NCBI GenBank assembly: GCA_902768125.1
Contig: CACXKA010000003.1
Coordinates: 268,658 to 332,657 of the forward strand
DNA from: an uncultured Bacteroidales bacterium
Lineage (GTDB): Bacteria > Bacteroidota > Bacteroidia > Bacteroidales > Bacteroidaceae
Reading direction: 5' to 3'
Length of the DNA: 64,000 nt
A program made the translations under genes and the position numbers. Positions within the stretch are counted from its first letter, which is position 1. Each line of letters starts with the position of its first letter. Below the pieces are notes generated by a model. That model saw nothing but the letters and a program-made list of their open reading frames with translations. It did no database searches and was not told the DNA's origin. Shown here in pieces: positions 54,061 through 61,357 of the stretch.

Positions 54061-55854
54061 TTACTTAGCGTCGTCCATCTTCTCCTTGAGCGCTGCAAGA
54101 GCGTCGATGTCGCCGAGAGAAGTGGAAGCTGCCACGTTCTTGATGACAGGAGCCTGCTCCTTCTGTGGACGGCTTGCCTTCTTAGCTGCAGTTTCAGCCT
54201 TCTTCGCTGCCTTAGCCTCAGCACGTGCAACATCTTCGAAGATGCGAGAGTGAGAAAGGATGATGCGCTTAGCCTCCTTGTTGAACTCGATCACCTTGAA
54301 GTCGAGGGTCTCGCCGAGCTGAGCCTGGCTGCCATCTTCCTTCACGAGGTGCTTAGGAGTAGCGAAGCCTTCCACGCCACCTTCGAGCGCGATGACTGCA
54401 CCCTTGTCAAGCACTTCTGTGATCTTGCCCTGGTGTACAGAATCCTGAGTGAACATCTCTTCGAACTTGTCCCAAGGATTGTCCTCCAACTGCTTGTGGC
54501 CGAGAGAGAGACGACGGTTCTCCTTGTCGATGTCGAGCACCTGAACCTCGATTGGCTCACCAATCTTAGTGAACTCAGATGGGTGTTTCACCTTCTTGGT
54601 CCAAGAGAGGTCTGAGATGTGGATGAGACCATCAACACCTTCTTCCACCTCAACGAACACGCCGAAGTTAGTGAAGTTGCGAACCTTAGCGGTGTGCTGG
54701 CTTCCAACAGGATATTTCTCTTCGATGTTCTCCCATGGGTCAGCCTTGAGCTGCTTCACGCCGAGAGACATCTTGCGCTCCTCGCGGTCGAGTGTGAGGA
54801 TCACTGCCTCTACTTCGTCGCCCACCTTCATGAACTCCTGTGCAGAGTGGAGGTGTGCGCTCCAAGACATTTCAGAAACGTGGATGAGACCTTCTACGCC
54901 TGGTGCAATCTCGATGAATGCGCCGTAGTCAGCCATCACAACCACCTTGCCCTTCACCTTGTCACCTACCTTGAGGTTTGGGTCGAGAGCATCCCATGGG
55001 TGTGGAGTCAACTGCTTCAGACCGAGAGCAATGCGCTTCTTCTCGTCGTCGAAGTCGATGATCACCACGTTGAGCTTCTGGTCAAGTTCAACGATCTCCT
55101 TAGGATCGCTTACGCGACCCCAAGAGAGGTCTGTGATGTGGATGAGACCGTCAACACCACCCAAGTCGATGAATACGCCATAGTTGGTGATGTTCTTGAC
55201 AGTACCCTCGAGAATCTGACCCTTCTCCAGCTTAGAGATGATCTCCTTCTTCTGCTGCTCAAGTTCAGCCTCGATGAGTGCCTTGTGGCTGACAACCACG
55301 TTGCGGAACTCCTGATTGATCTTAACGATCTTGAATTCCATGGTCTTGCCCACAAATGTATCGTAGTCGCGGATAGGCTTCACGTCGATCTGTGAACCTG
55401 GGAGGAATGCCTCTGTGCCGAGCACGTCAACAATCATACCACCCTTTGTGCGGCACTTCACGAAACCAGTTACGATTTCGTCGTTTGCCAATGCTGCGTT
55501 CACGCGATCCCAAGAACGGCTCTGGCGTGCCTTCTTGTGAGAGAGCACGAGCTGACCCTTCTTGTCTTCCTGATTTTCAATGTAAACCTCAACGGTGTCA
55601 CCCACCTTGAGATCTGGAGCGTAACGGAACTCGCTGCGTGCGATGATACCTTCGCTCTTGTAGCCGATGTTCACAACAACTTCGCGGTCGTTGAGAGAGG
55701 TAACAGTACCTTCAACCACCTCGTTGTCGTTCACATTGTTGAGAGTGCCTTCGTAGGCTGCTTTCTGAGCCGCTTTGTCAGCTGCGCTCACGCCGTCGTT
55801 CTCGAATGCCTCCCAATCGAAACCTTCCAGCGGTTTGATGTCTTTAATTGCCAT
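54061..55854 (-). CDS. rpsA: 30S ribosomal protein S1
   Basis: The 597-residue protein brings mRNA to the ribosome, especially important in Bacteroidetes, which use few Shine-Dalgarno sites. Six S1 repeats can be followed, starting at VVEGTVTSLND (about 45), EIVTGFVKCRT, ILEGTVKNITNYGVFIDLGG, KVKGKVVVMADYGAFIEIA, HTAKVRNFTNFGVFVEVEE and HQGKITEVLDKGAVIALEGG. The C-terminal tail is alanine/lysine-rich (about 535-597). Length is typical for the phylum. A promoter and a leader of about 95 bases precede it. Confidence 0.95.
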   Translation of the reverse strand: MAIKDIKPLEGFDWEAFENDGVSAADKAAQKAAYEGTLNNVNDNEVVEGTVTSLNDREVVVNIGYKSEGIIARSEFRYAPDLKVGDTVEVYIENQEDKKGQLVLSHKKARQSRSWDRVNAALANDEIVTGFVKCRTKGGMIVDVLGTEAFLPGSQIDVKPIRDYDTFVGKTMEFKIVKINQEFRNVVVSHKALIEAELEQQKKEIISKLEKGQILEGTVKNITNYGVFIDLGGVDGLIHITDLSWGRVSDPKEIVELDQKLNVVIIDFDDEKKRIALGLKQLTPHPWDALDPNLKVGDKVKGKVVVMADYGAFIEIAPGVEGLIHVSEMSWSAHLHSAQEFMKVGDEVEAVILTLDREERKMSLGVKQLKADPWENIEEKYPVGSQHTAKVRNFTNFGVFVEVEEGVDGLIHISDLSWTKKVKHPSEFTKIGEPIEVQVLDIDKENRRLSLGHKQLEDNPWDKFEEMFTQDSVHQGKITEVLDKGAVIALEGGVEGFATPKHLVKEDGSQAQLGETLDFKVIEFNKEAKRIILSHSRIFEDVARAEAKAAKKAETAAKKASRPQKEQAPVIKNVAASTSLGDIDALAALKEKMDDAK

Positions 55855-55953
55855 AAATAATAAAAATTGTTTGTTTAATTAATAAAGTTAGACATTATGT
55901 TGATAAAATCTAATTTCATCTTTTGTCTCGGGCATAAAACCACAAAACGGCTG

Positions 55954-55984
55954 CAAAGTTAGTGATTTTCCGACAATTGGCAAA
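55954..55984 (-). promoter_or_regulatory. Promoter of rpsA
   Basis: On the minus strand TTTG (55981-55984) and TAACTTTG (55954-55961) are 19 bases apart. The leader of about 95 bases before the ATG is long enough for autoregulation by S1, but none is demonstrated. Confidence 0.75.
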
Positions 55985-56010
55985 ATTTATTGATTATTTT
56001 TCATTCATTT

Positions 56011-56041
56011 TTTGTTTTCTCAACTTATTTCTCTATCTTTG
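56011..56041 (+). promoter_or_regulatory. Promoter of the rubrerythrin fusion gene
   Basis: TTTG (56011-56014) and TATCTTTG (56034-56041) are 19 bases apart, diverging from the rpsA promoter only 27 bases away. Confidence 0.75.
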
Positions 56042-56088
56042 CCCTGTATTTTCACTAACACAAATATAAACCTTAACACAATTCGCGT

Positions 56089-57255
56089 ATGAGTAACCCC
56101 CTTTTCAACATCCAGTATGGACTGTTTGTCATCACTACCAAAGACGGTAATCGTGACAATGGTTGCATCAGCAACACAGTAGCTCAAGTGACGGCACAGC
56201 CAAACCGTATTTCTGTCGCCCTCAACAAAGGCAACTTCACCACAGAACTCATCCAGCGTTCCAAACGCTTCACGGCATCCATCCTCAGCGAGCGTGCCGA
56301 TTTCGAACTCTTCAAGCATTTCGGCTTCCAGAGTGGTCGTGATGTCAATAAGTTTGCCGACTTCTCCGATTGCCGTCGTGTCAGCAACGGCACTTTCGCC
56401 ATCACTCGTGGCACTAACGCTTTCCTTTCAGCTGATGTGGAGCAGGCCATCGACCTCGGCACACACATGCTTTTCATCGGACTCGTTACAGAGATGGAGA
56501 CACTCTCCGATGTGCCATCAGCCACTTACAACTATTACCAAGCCAACATCAAGCCAAAGCCACAGCCAGCAGGGCAGACAGCCGACGGTAAGACCATCTG
56601 GCGTTGCAGCATCTGTGGTTACGAATACGTGGGTGAGGAACTGCCCGACGACTTCATTTGTCCCATCTGCAAGCATCCTGCATCCGACTTCGTGAAGGTG
56701 GTCGAGGCAGCCGCTTCAGCCAACAAATATGCAGGCACTCGCACAGAGAAGAACCTCGAAACAGCCTTTGCTGGTGAGAGTATGGCACGCAATAAGTACA
56801 CTTATTATGCCTCTGTGGCAAAGAAGAACGGCTACGAACAGATTGCCGCTCTCTTCCTCAAGACAGCCGACAACGAGAAAGAGCATGCCAAGCTGTGGTT
56901 CAAGCACTTGGGTGGAGTAGGGACGACACCTGAGAACCTCCTTCATGCAGCCGAAGGTGAGAACTACGAATGGACGGACATGTACGACACCTTTGCCCGC
57001 GAAGCCGACGAAGAAGGTTTCCATGAGTTAGCAGAGCAGTTCCGCGGTGTGGCAGCCATCGAGAAGCACCACGAAGAGCGTTATCGTGCGCTCTTGCACA
57101 ACGTCGAGGCAATGGAAGTGTTCCGCAAGAGTGGTGTGAGTGTCTGGGAATGCCGCAACTGTGGTCATATCGTTGTCGGCACGCAAGCTCCCGACATCTG
57201 TCCAGTCTGCGCTCATCCACAGGCATACTTCGAAATCAACGCTGAAAACTATTAA
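56089..57255 (+). CDS. Flavin reductase-rubredoxin-rubrerythrin-rubredoxin fusion protein
   Basis: The 388-residue protein joins an FMN-dependent flavin reductase-like domain (about 1-160), a rubredoxin with Cys173, Cys176, Cys191 and Cys194, a rubrerythrin diiron four-helix bundle (about 215-345; ExxH motifs in [25 protein letters not shown] and IEKHHEE) and a second rubredoxin with Cys355, Cys358, Cys371 and Cys374. This should pass electrons from reduced flavin through rubredoxin to the diiron site to reduce hydrogen peroxide or oxygen in an anaerobe. The gene stands alone with its own promoter and terminator. Confidence 0.9.
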   Translation: MSNPLFNIQYGLFVITTKDGNRDNGCISNTVAQVTAQPNRISVALNKGNFTTELIQRSKRFTASILSERADFELFKHFGFQSGRDVNKFADFSDCRRVSNGTFAITRGTNAFLSADVEQAIDLGTHMLFIGLVTEMETLSDVPSATYNYYQANIKPKPQPAGQTADGKTIWRCSICGYEYVGEELPDDFICPICKHPASDFVKVVEAAASANKYAGTRTEKNLETAFAGESMARNKYTYYASVAKKNGYEQIAALFLKTADNEKEHAKLWFKHLGGVGTTPENLLHAAEGENYEWTDMYDTFAREADEEGFHELAEQFRGVAAIEKHHEERYRALLHNVEAMEVFRKSGVSVWECRNCGHIVVGTQAPDICPVCAHPQAYFEINAENY

Positions 57256-57261
57256 TCATAA

Positions 57262-57294
57262 CAAGGAAGCCCTCCATCACGGAAGGCTTCCTTG
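57262..57294 (+). terminator. Terminator of the rubrerythrin fusion gene
   Basis: A ten-base perfect stem CAAGGAAGCC/GGCTTCCTTG (57262-57271 with 57285-57294) starts six bases after the stop. Its arms and loop recur almost unchanged at 61138-61168. Confidence 0.8.
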
Positions 57295-57296
57295 TT

Positions 57297-57324
57297 GGTT
57301 AGCGGTTAGGGGTTAGCGGTTAGA
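57297..57324. repeat. GGTTAGN heptamer repeat, four units
   Basis: Four consecutive seven-base units (GGTTAGC, GGTTAGG, GGTTAGC, GGTTAGA) lie between two terminators of convergent genes. Confidence 0.85.
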
Positions 57325-57328
57325 GAAA

Positions 57329-57359
57329 AAGAGAGGGGTGCGATTCGCATCCCTCTCTT
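57329..57359 (-). terminator. Terminator of the GH8 gene
   Basis: A 14-base stem with one G-U pair (57329-57342 with 57346-57359) and a three-base loop; the minus strand reads TTTTTCTC after it. Its outer arms match the terminator at 22387-22420. Confidence 0.8.
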
Positions 57360-57382
57360 GTGTGTATATAGAATATTGTATG

Positions 57383-58753
57383 TTACTTCTTGGGGAAGAT
57401 GATCTGGTAGTTGCCGCTCAGGTGCATGAAAGCGAAGAGGCGGAGGAGACCATCGTAGTAGGCATCGAAGTAGCCGTCCTCGAAAGGCACGTGCTTGGCA
57501 TTCCAGAGGGCATCCACGAACTCTTTGCTCTTGTCGTGGCTGCAAAGCATGGAAGCTGCTGCTGTGGTGGCAACAAGTCCGATGGAATGGCGCAATTTGC
57601 GGAAACCACCAGCCTGGAGAATCTCTCCCTCTTCGGGCAGGGTGCCGTCGGTGCGGTACTGGTCAACAAAGTCGTTGATGCCCTGAGAATAGAAGAAGTT
57701 CTGAATCTTCTCGCCATACTGCTGCTGCCATTCCATGTCGGCACAGCTCCACTCATAATCGAGGGTGATGTTCATAGGCACGCGCCATGAGTCGTAGCGG
57801 AAGTTGTTGCTGCTGTTGCGACGACCTCCCCAACCTTGCATCTCGCTGCCGTCGAACTGGCACATGTCAGGGTTCAGACCTGTCTTCTCGTTGATGGCTT
57901 TGTGGAGGAACTCGCGGCTTGCCTTGGCACATTCTTTCCAATAGTCAGCACGACCGTCGTCAGCCCACTTTGCCCACACCTCATAGAAAGCTGGAATGTG
58001 GTAAGATGGGTCGGTGTAGGTCTGTCCACCACCATCAGGTGTGAAGGTGATGAGCTTGCTGTCAGGGTTGATGAGGTACATCTTTGCCTTCTGAGGAGCT
58101 GCATCGGCTGGCTGCTGCTGAGCCTGACCACCGCCAAAGCCGCCAAAACCTCCGAAACCTCCGAAGCCACCACGTTGTGGGGCATCGTATTCCTTAGGCA
58201 TCGTGCAGTTCAGGATGCGCTGAGCCTCTGCCTTGTAGTTGATGCCAGTGTCGTCGCCCCAACGGTTGGATGCGAAGATGAGTGCTGTGATGAAGTAAAG
58301 CTCACCATCAGATGCTGCACCAGGGGAGTTTTGGGTGCCGTCGGTGCGACAGCTCCATGCGAAGTAACCCTCACGAATGCCGTCTTGATGCTGCATGTAC
58401 TTCTTGCTCCAGCGCCACAGACGGTCGAATATGTCTTTCTTGTCGAACTGCACGGCAATCATCAAGCCGTAGGACATGCCTTCCGTGCGGGCGTCGTGGT
58501 TCTTGATGTCAGACACATAACCCATGGAGTCGCCCACCTCGAAATAGACTTTGTTAGGTCCATAGAAGCAATCATTGAACACTTCCTGCAACTTGGCATC
58601 CACGTCTTTCTTCGAGTAGCCCATTTCAACGAAGAGGTTTCTGTACTTCTTTGTCTCGAATGCGCCCTTTTTCCAAGGAGTTGCAGCAGACATCGTTTGT
58701 CCCGCCATCAACATGCATGTTGCAAGCGCGACCTTAGTCAAAAATTTCACCAT
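57383..58753 (-). CDS. GH8 glycoside hydrolase, exo-oligoxylanase-like
   Basis: The 456-residue exported enzyme has a signal peptide (LATCMLMAGQTMSAA) and an (alpha/alpha)6 GH8 fold. The proposed acid is the Glu of DARTEGMSYG (about 91), with Asp of GAASDGELYF near 150 and DYEWSCADMEW in the C-terminal half. Similar GH8 enzymes release xylose from the reducing end of xylo-oligosaccharides. An insertion of repeated Gly-Gly-Phe followed by a Gln/Ala/Pro stretch (about 193-222) interrupts the domain. It is expressed alone and terminates strongly. Confidence 0.88.
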   Translation of the reverse strand: MVKFLTKVALATCMLMAGQTMSAATPWKKGAFETKKYRNLFVEMGYSKKDVDAKLQEVFNDCFYGPNKVYFEVGDSMGYVSDIKNHDARTEGMSYGLMIAVQFDKKDIFDRLWRWSKKYMQHQDGIREGYFAWSCRTDGTQNSPGAASDGELYFITALIFASNRWGDDTGINYKAEAQRILNCTMPKEYDAPQRGGFGGFGGFGGFGGGQAQQQPADAAPQKAKMYLINPDSKLITFTPDGGGQTYTDPSYHIPAFYEVWAKWADDGRADYWKECAKASREFLHKAINEKTGLNPDMCQFDGSEMQGWGGRRNSSNNFRYDSWRVPMNITLDYEWSCADMEWQQQYGEKIQNFFYSQGINDFVDQYRTDGTLPEEGEILQAGGFRKLRHSIGLVATTAAASMLCSHDKSKEFVDALWNAKHVPFEDGYFDAYYDGLLRLFAFMHLSGNYQIIFPKK

Positions 58754-58896
58754 TTTACTTTCTGTTTGTCGGTTAGATTAGAAAAATATTAAATTTGCAA
58801 ATTACGTATTTAAAGACAATAATTGTCCTGAAAAGTTTAAATCACAACGATAATTATTATTTATGTGTTAAATTTTGGATAAAAGAATGAGAATTG

Positions 58897-58928
58897 TTTG
58901 TTCAGTCCTTAAATTATCTTTATTTTTG
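58897..58928 (+). promoter_or_regulatory. Promoter of the fasciclin lipoprotein gene
   Basis: TTTG (58897-58900) and TATTTTTG (58921-58928) are 20 bases apart, with the ATG at 58994. The remaining part of the 240-base divergent gap is AT-rich without a clear GH8 promoter. Confidence 0.7.
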
Positions 58929-58993
58929 CCGCGCAATTCTATTGCAAACCAATATACATGTAGAGAATACAAACTAAAACCTATACTGTTTTT

Positions 58994-61102
58994 ATGAAAT
59001 TGGCAAAAATGAAAATCTGGGCTTTTGCCTTGTGCGTGGCTGCTGCCATGCAGATTGCTGTGGTGAGCTGTTCTGACGACCCAGGGGTGGAAAACTATTA
59101 CACCCAGTCGAAGGAATATGCAGCCAGCTATCTCCAGCACCGTGAGCAGTATTCAGAGTACCTGAAGATTCTGGAGCGGGCTAGGGGAGAGTACAACCTT
59201 CGTCTGGTGGACATGTTGGGAACTTATGGTTCCTACACCGTGTTTGCCCCCACCAATGATGCGGTGGAGAAGTATCTGGCAGAACGTGGACTTTCCTCTG
59301 TGGATGAACTGTCTGTGGCTGACTGCGACACCATCGCGCTCAACTCCATCATTGAGACGGCTTACTTCACGACCGACATCAATGAAGGTCCTTATCCCAA
59401 GTCAAACATGCTGGAGCACATCCTCAGCGTGAAGTCCTATCAGGAATGGGACGAGCAGAAGCAAGACTCTGTGCTGACGATGTACATCAACCAGGCGTCT
59501 CTGGTCACTCATGCCGACGACTCAGTGGCAAACGGCGTGGTGCACACAGTGAGCACCATCGTGGGTTCTCCTAACGACCTCATCGGTGCAGTCATCCTGA
59601 AAGACTCCACCTGCCAGATTTATGCAAAGGCATTCCAGGTGACTGGCATCATGGACACCCTCCAAGACCACTATGTGGACGACACCTACGGATGGGCAAC
59701 CGACAAGGACCGCATCGACTCTTGTACTTGGACGAACGACAAGATGCTGGTCATCACGGCTGATGGTAACGAGTACGACAACGTGGCATATCCAGCCAAG
59801 CGTTACTTCAATTACACCGTCTTCCTCTGTCCTGACTCCATCCTCAAAGAGAAATATGAAGTGGAGAACTTGGACGACTTGCGTCGCATCGCTCACGACC
59901 TCTATGACCCCATGTATCCAGAAGATGCAGGTGTCACCGATGAGACCGACCGTCGCAATGCCCTCAACCGTTTCATCTCCTATCATGTGCTCGACCGCTA
60001 CGGAAGCTACTACAGCCTCACTTCCATGGACAACGACCAGATGCAGTATGAGTTCAACCGTATGAAGTACGACATCTGCGACTGGTACGGCACCCTGATG
60101 CCTCACTCCATGATGAAGCTCTCCTTCCCATCAGGAACACAGGTCGGTCTGTACGTGAACCGTCGTGGTGTGCGTCACCATGCCGACGAACGTGGCGGTT
60201 ACTATCGTGGTGCCAAGGTGGCACGTCCACAGGATTACCATGTGGTCAACACCGCCCTCAACGGCATCTACCACTACATCGACGACATCGTGGCATACGA
60301 CCGCAACATGCAGCAAGTGGTCATGAACGACTGCATCCGTATGGACTGTACGACTTTGTCGCCAGACTTCATGACCAAGCTCACCGACGGTGACGTGGCT
60401 CGTGGACACGCTGGTACCGATGGTAACAAATACCCAGGTGGTTCCAACAACACCTCTGCAGCCAACAACCCAGGTCGCAACGTCGGCTTCAAGCCAGGCT
60501 ATGCCCGCAACTTCAAGCTGAGTCCTCAGACCCACATGCACGTTCGTTGCCGTTCACTCTGGTACGGATGCTACGAGGCAGACGAGGTGCTCTTCAAGGG
60601 ACGCTACGACTTCACGCTCACCCTGCCTTCCGTACCTGAAGGAACCTACGAAATCCGTATGTTCACCAATGCAGGTTACTCCACCCGAGGCATCATCCAA
60701 GTCTATATCGACGGCGAGCCACAAGGCATCCCATTCGATATGCGTAAGAACGGTAAGGAGCTCTTCGGTTGGACATCCGACTCCGACCTCGGTGACGACG
60801 ACGCTATCGCAGCATTCGACAAGTCCATCCACAACCTCGGTTGGATGAAGGGACCCAAGTGCTATCACCCACAGCCTCGTAACAGCTTCGACGCATCGTC
60901 AAGCAACCTCCGTAATGGTGACTCCAACGGACGCCAGATTCGCAAGATCTTCGGCACCTTCACCACCGATGGTAAGACCGACCACTACCTGCGCATCCAG
61001 CAGAAGATGGAATCAGACAACAACGAGTTGCCATTCGACTTCATCGAGTTGTGTCCAAGCTCCGTATATAATAATGAGTATTTCCCAGAACCAGTCTGGT
61101 AA
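58994..61102 (+). CDS. Fasciclin-domain lipoprotein
   Basis: The 702-residue protein has a lipoprotein leader (AMQIAVVSCSDD, Cys27), a first fasciclin-like domain (about 40-190; LVDMLGTYGSYTVFAPTNDAV), a second, degenerate one (about 250-430; HHADERGG and INGIYHYIDD-type strands) and a C-terminal beta-sandwich (about 470-700; FTLTLPSVPEGTYEIRMF). Such proteins are usual partners of SusC/SusD glycan-uptake loci, where they may bind polysaccharide, but no susCD pair lies nearby. Alternative ATGs at 59009 are possible. It is monocistronic. Confidence 0.82.
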   Translation: MKLAKMKIWAFALCVAAAMQIAVVSCSDDPGVENYYTQSKEYAASYLQHREQYSEYLKILERARGEYNLRLVDMLGTYGSYTVFAPTNDAVEKYLAERGLSSVDELSVADCDTIALNSIIETAYFTTDINEGPYPKSNMLEHILSVKSYQEWDEQKQDSVLTMYINQASLVTHADDSVANGVVHTVSTIVGSPNDLIGAVILKDSTCQIYAKAFQVTGIMDTLQDHYVDDTYGWATDKDRIDSCTWTNDKMLVITADGNEYDNVAYPAKRYFNYTVFLCPDSILKEKYEVENLDDLRRIAHDLYDPMYPEDAGVTDETDRRNALNRFISYHVLDRYGSYYSLTSMDNDQMQYEFNRMKYDICDWYGTLMPHSMMKLSFPSGTQVGLYVNRRGVRHHADERGGYYRGAKVARPQDYHVVNTALNGIYHYIDDIVAYDRNMQQVVMNDCIRMDCTTLSPDFMTKLTDGDVARGHAGTDGNKYPGGSNNTSAANNPGRNVGFKPGYARNFKLSPQTHMHVRCRSLWYGCYEADEVLFKGRYDFTLTLPSVPEGTYEIRMFTNAGYSTRGIIQVYIDGEPQGIPFDMRKNGKELFGWTSDSDLGDDDAIAAFDKSIHNLGWMKGPKCYHPQPRNSFDASSSNLRNGDSNGRQIRKIFGTFTTDGKTDHYLRIQQKMESDNNELPFDFIELCPSSVYNNEYFPEPVW

Positions 61103-61134
61103 TCTTTAACTCTTTAACTCTTTAACTTTTTAAC
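61103..61134. repeat. TCTTTAAC octamer repeat, four units
   Basis: Three exact TCTTTAAC units and one TTTTTAAC unit directly follow the fasciclin gene stop and precede its terminator. Confidence 0.85.
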
Positions 61135-61137
61135 CAC

Positions 61138-61168
61138 AAGGAAGCCCCCCGTCACGGAGAGCTTCCTT
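61138..61168 (+). terminator. Terminator of the fasciclin gene
   Basis: The stem AAGGAAGC/GCTTCCTT (61138-61145 with 61161-61168) is followed by TTCTT. The loop contains GTCACGGA, as in the terminator at 57262-57294. Confidence 0.75.
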
Positions 61169-61171
61169 TTC

Positions 61172-61330
61172 TTATGGTTTCTTTTGCCATTCATTCTCGC
61201 CACGTTTCACGATCATGTCGAAGTTCTTCCAGTTGCTGAGGATGACCTTCACGGGCGTTTTCATCTCGTTGCGGTGCACCACTGCCTGCAAGTCTCCCCT
61301 TGTGAACCGTTCGGGCAGGGCGTCGTTAAA
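61172..61330 (-). pseudogene. Remnant of a gene end (about 52 codons)
   Basis: On the minus strand an open frame without a start codon reads FNDALPERFTRGDLQ, KTPVKVILSNWKNFDMIV and ends KRGENEWQKKP then TAA. Codon choice and amino-acid composition look like a real protein C-terminus, not chance. It lies just downstream of the MG2-domain gene and, by coincidence or not, in the same frame after its TGA stop at 61358. I cannot identify its family; it is likely the tail of a deleted neighbour. Confidence 0.5.
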
Positions 61331-61357
61331 CAAAAAAAATGTAACTTTCTTTCTTTT

